The notes beneath the pieces were generated by a model, which was not told the origin of the DNA, ran no database searches, and was given only the letters and a program-made list of their open reading frames with translations. A DNA stretch of 64,000 nt from Qipengyuania sphaerica. GTDB taxonomy: Bacteria; Pseudomonadota; Alphaproteobacteria; Sphingomonadales; Sphingomonadaceae. Location: NCBI RefSeq assembly GCF_019711595.1, contig NZ_JAIGNR010000003.1, forward strand, positions 62,001 to 126,000, given 5' to 3'. Shown here piece after piece: positions 63,023 to 64,000 of this stretch (within the stretch, counting starts at the first letter, position 1; every line of letters begins with the position of its first letter). The position numbers and the translations under genes are program-made.

Positions 63023-63994
63023 TCAGACCCGGTGTTCGCCCTTGATCCAGCGCACGGTTCCGCTCGAGGCGCGCATGACAACACTCTCGGTCGTCATCGT
63101 GCCGTTGCGGCGGTATTTGACCCCCTCGAGGAGCGAGCCGCTGGTCACGCCGGTGGCAGCGAAGATGCAGTCGCCCTTCACCAGGTCGTCGCGCGTGTAG
63201 ATGCGGTCGAAATCCTCGATGCCCCATTTGCGCGCGCGGGCTTTTTCGTCCTCGTTGCGGAAGACGAGGCGGCCGTTGAACTGGCCGCCGACACAGCGCA
63301 GCGCGGCAGCCGCAAGCACGCCCTCGGGCGCGCCGCCCTGACCCATGTACATGTCGATCGTGGTGTCCTCGTCGGTCACCGCGATGACGCCTGCCACATC
63401 GCCGTCGCCGATCAGTACCACGCCGCAGCCGATGCTTCGCAGTTCGGCGATCAGGTCGGCATGGCGCGGACGGTCGAGGACGCAGACGATGATGTCGGAA
63501 GGCTTCACGCCCTTGGCTTCGGCCACGGCGGTGACATTTTCAGTCGGAGACTTGGCGAGGTCGATGATGCCGTCGGGATAGCCGGGGCCGACCGCGATCT
63601 TGTCCATATAGGTGTCGGGCGCATTGAGGAGGCAGCCTTCCGCGCTCGCGGCCAGCACGGCGAGCGAGTTTGGCCCGGCCTTGGCGGTGATGGTCGTGCC
63701 TTCGAGGGGGTCCAGGGCGATGTCGATCTTCGGGCCCTTGCCGATCGCCCCGCCGACCTTCTCGCCGATGAAGAGCATGGGCGCTTCGTCACGTTCGCCC
63801 TCGCCGATCACTACCGTGCCATCCATGTAGAGCGTGTCGAAAGCCTTGCGCATGGCCTCGACTGCGGCGGCATCGGCAGCCTTCTCGTCGCCGCGACCGA
63901 TGAGCTTGGAGGCGGCCACGGCGGCAGCCTCGGTCACGCGGACCATTTCGAGCACGAGGACGCGGTCGAGCGGGTTGTCGGCAGGCGAGTTCAT
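63023..63994 (-). CDS. glpX: Class II fructose-1,6-bisphosphatase
   Basis: 323 residues; hydrolyses fructose-1,6-bisphosphate in gluconeogenesis. EMVRVTEAAAVAASKLIGRGD (N-terminal helix), VVIGEGERDEAPML, DIALDPLEGTTI (metal-binding DPLEGT motif), KIAVGPGYPDGI and the C-terminal FAATGVTSGSLLEGVKY. Full length, complete within the window (ATG at 63994). A GlpX-type gene without glycerol genes here suggests the main FBPase. Pairs functionally with maeB as a gluconeogenic carbon route. Confidence 0.96.
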   Translation of the reverse strand: MNSPADNPLDRVLVLEMVRVTEAAAVAASKLIGRGDEKAADAAAVEAMRKAFDTLYMDGTVVIGEGERDEAPMLFIGEKVGGAIGKGPKIDIALDPLEGTTITAKAGPNSLAVLAASAEGCLLNAPDTYMDKIAVGPGYPDGIIDLAKSPTENVTAVAEAKGVKPSDIIVCVLDRPRHADLIAELRSIGCGVVLIGDGDVAGVIAVTDEDTTIDMYMGQGGAPEGVLAAAALRCVGGQFNGRLVFRNEDEKARARKWGIEDFDRIYTRDDLVKGDCIFAATGVTSGSLLEGVKYRRNGTMTTESVVMRASSGTVRWIKGEHRV

Positions 63995-64000
63995 GGGGCG

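Overview
The window is about 64 kb of high-GC, gene-dense chromosome from an alphaproteobacterium. It most likely belongs to the order Sphingomonadales, family Erythrobacteraceae (Erythrobacter/Qipengyuania-like). The assignment is inference from gene content: a serine palmitoyltransferase with its own acyl carrier protein (sphingolipid synthesis), a cysteine-poor alphaproteobacterial DksA, a DivK-type receiver, a relic gene transfer agent (GTA) cluster, and many proteins whose closest family types are sphingomonad. No rRNA, tRNA, CRISPR array, intact prophage or insertion sequence was recognised. No stretch longer than about 300 bases lacks a gene; the largest gaps are upstream of dksA (17280-17564) and between the cold-shock gene and terC (36726-36985).

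Layout. 0-10 kb: truncated outer-membrane barrel gene, class V aminotransferase overlapping maeB, mutS, small membrane proteins, 3-hydroxyacyl-CoA dehydrogenase, cobalamin adenosyltransferase, HIG1-type protein and gluQ. 10-21 kb: HNH protein, PEGA lipoprotein, the kynA-kynB-kynU tryptophan catabolic operon, DUF4112, an orphan solute-binding lipoprotein, PilZ, dksA, a Sel1-like protein, and a tightly overlapping five-gene chain (DUF3572, HAD, RidA, glycerophosphodiesterase, acyltransferase). 21-25.5 kb: divK-like receiver, acp-spt, a membrane fatty-acid hydroxylase, a Crp/Fnr regulator and a YqaA-type membrane protein. 25.5-28 kb: remnant of a GTA structural cluster. 28-38 kb: OmpA with a 27-proline linker, Cu/Zn superoxide dismutase, MFS transporter, queC, hslO, argF, argD, a glycine-rich double cold-shock protein, terC and a DUF442 phosphatase. 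38-43 kb: M20 amidohydrolase, a second membrane hydroxylase, GMC oxidoreductase with a duplicated 3' tail, and DUF1232. 43-49 kb: glnK-amtB behind a sigma-54 promoter, several enzymes, prfC. 49-57 kb: pheS-pheT and rpmI-rplT separated by three tandem AraC-type paralogues. 57-64 kb: SDR enzyme, another barrel protein, hisN-like phosphatase, a fourth AraC-type regulator, cupin lipoprotein, prs, a DUF6544-like protein and glpX.

The most informative observations are: (1) a GTA cluster collapsed by an internal deletion that joins the terminase large-subunit gene, out of frame, to what looks like the 3' end of the host-specificity tail gene; (2) a diverged duplicate of the last 49 bp of the GMC oxidoreductase gene, directly before a DUF1232 gene that seems to need a CTG start; (3) a long GC-rich hairpin in the amtB 3' region whose transcribed loop is a pyrimidine tract complementary to Shine-Dalgarno sequences, a candidate 3'UTR small RNA; (4) a consensus sigma-54 promoter for glnK-amtB; and (5) three AraC-type paralogues inserted between the normally adjacent rplT and pheS.
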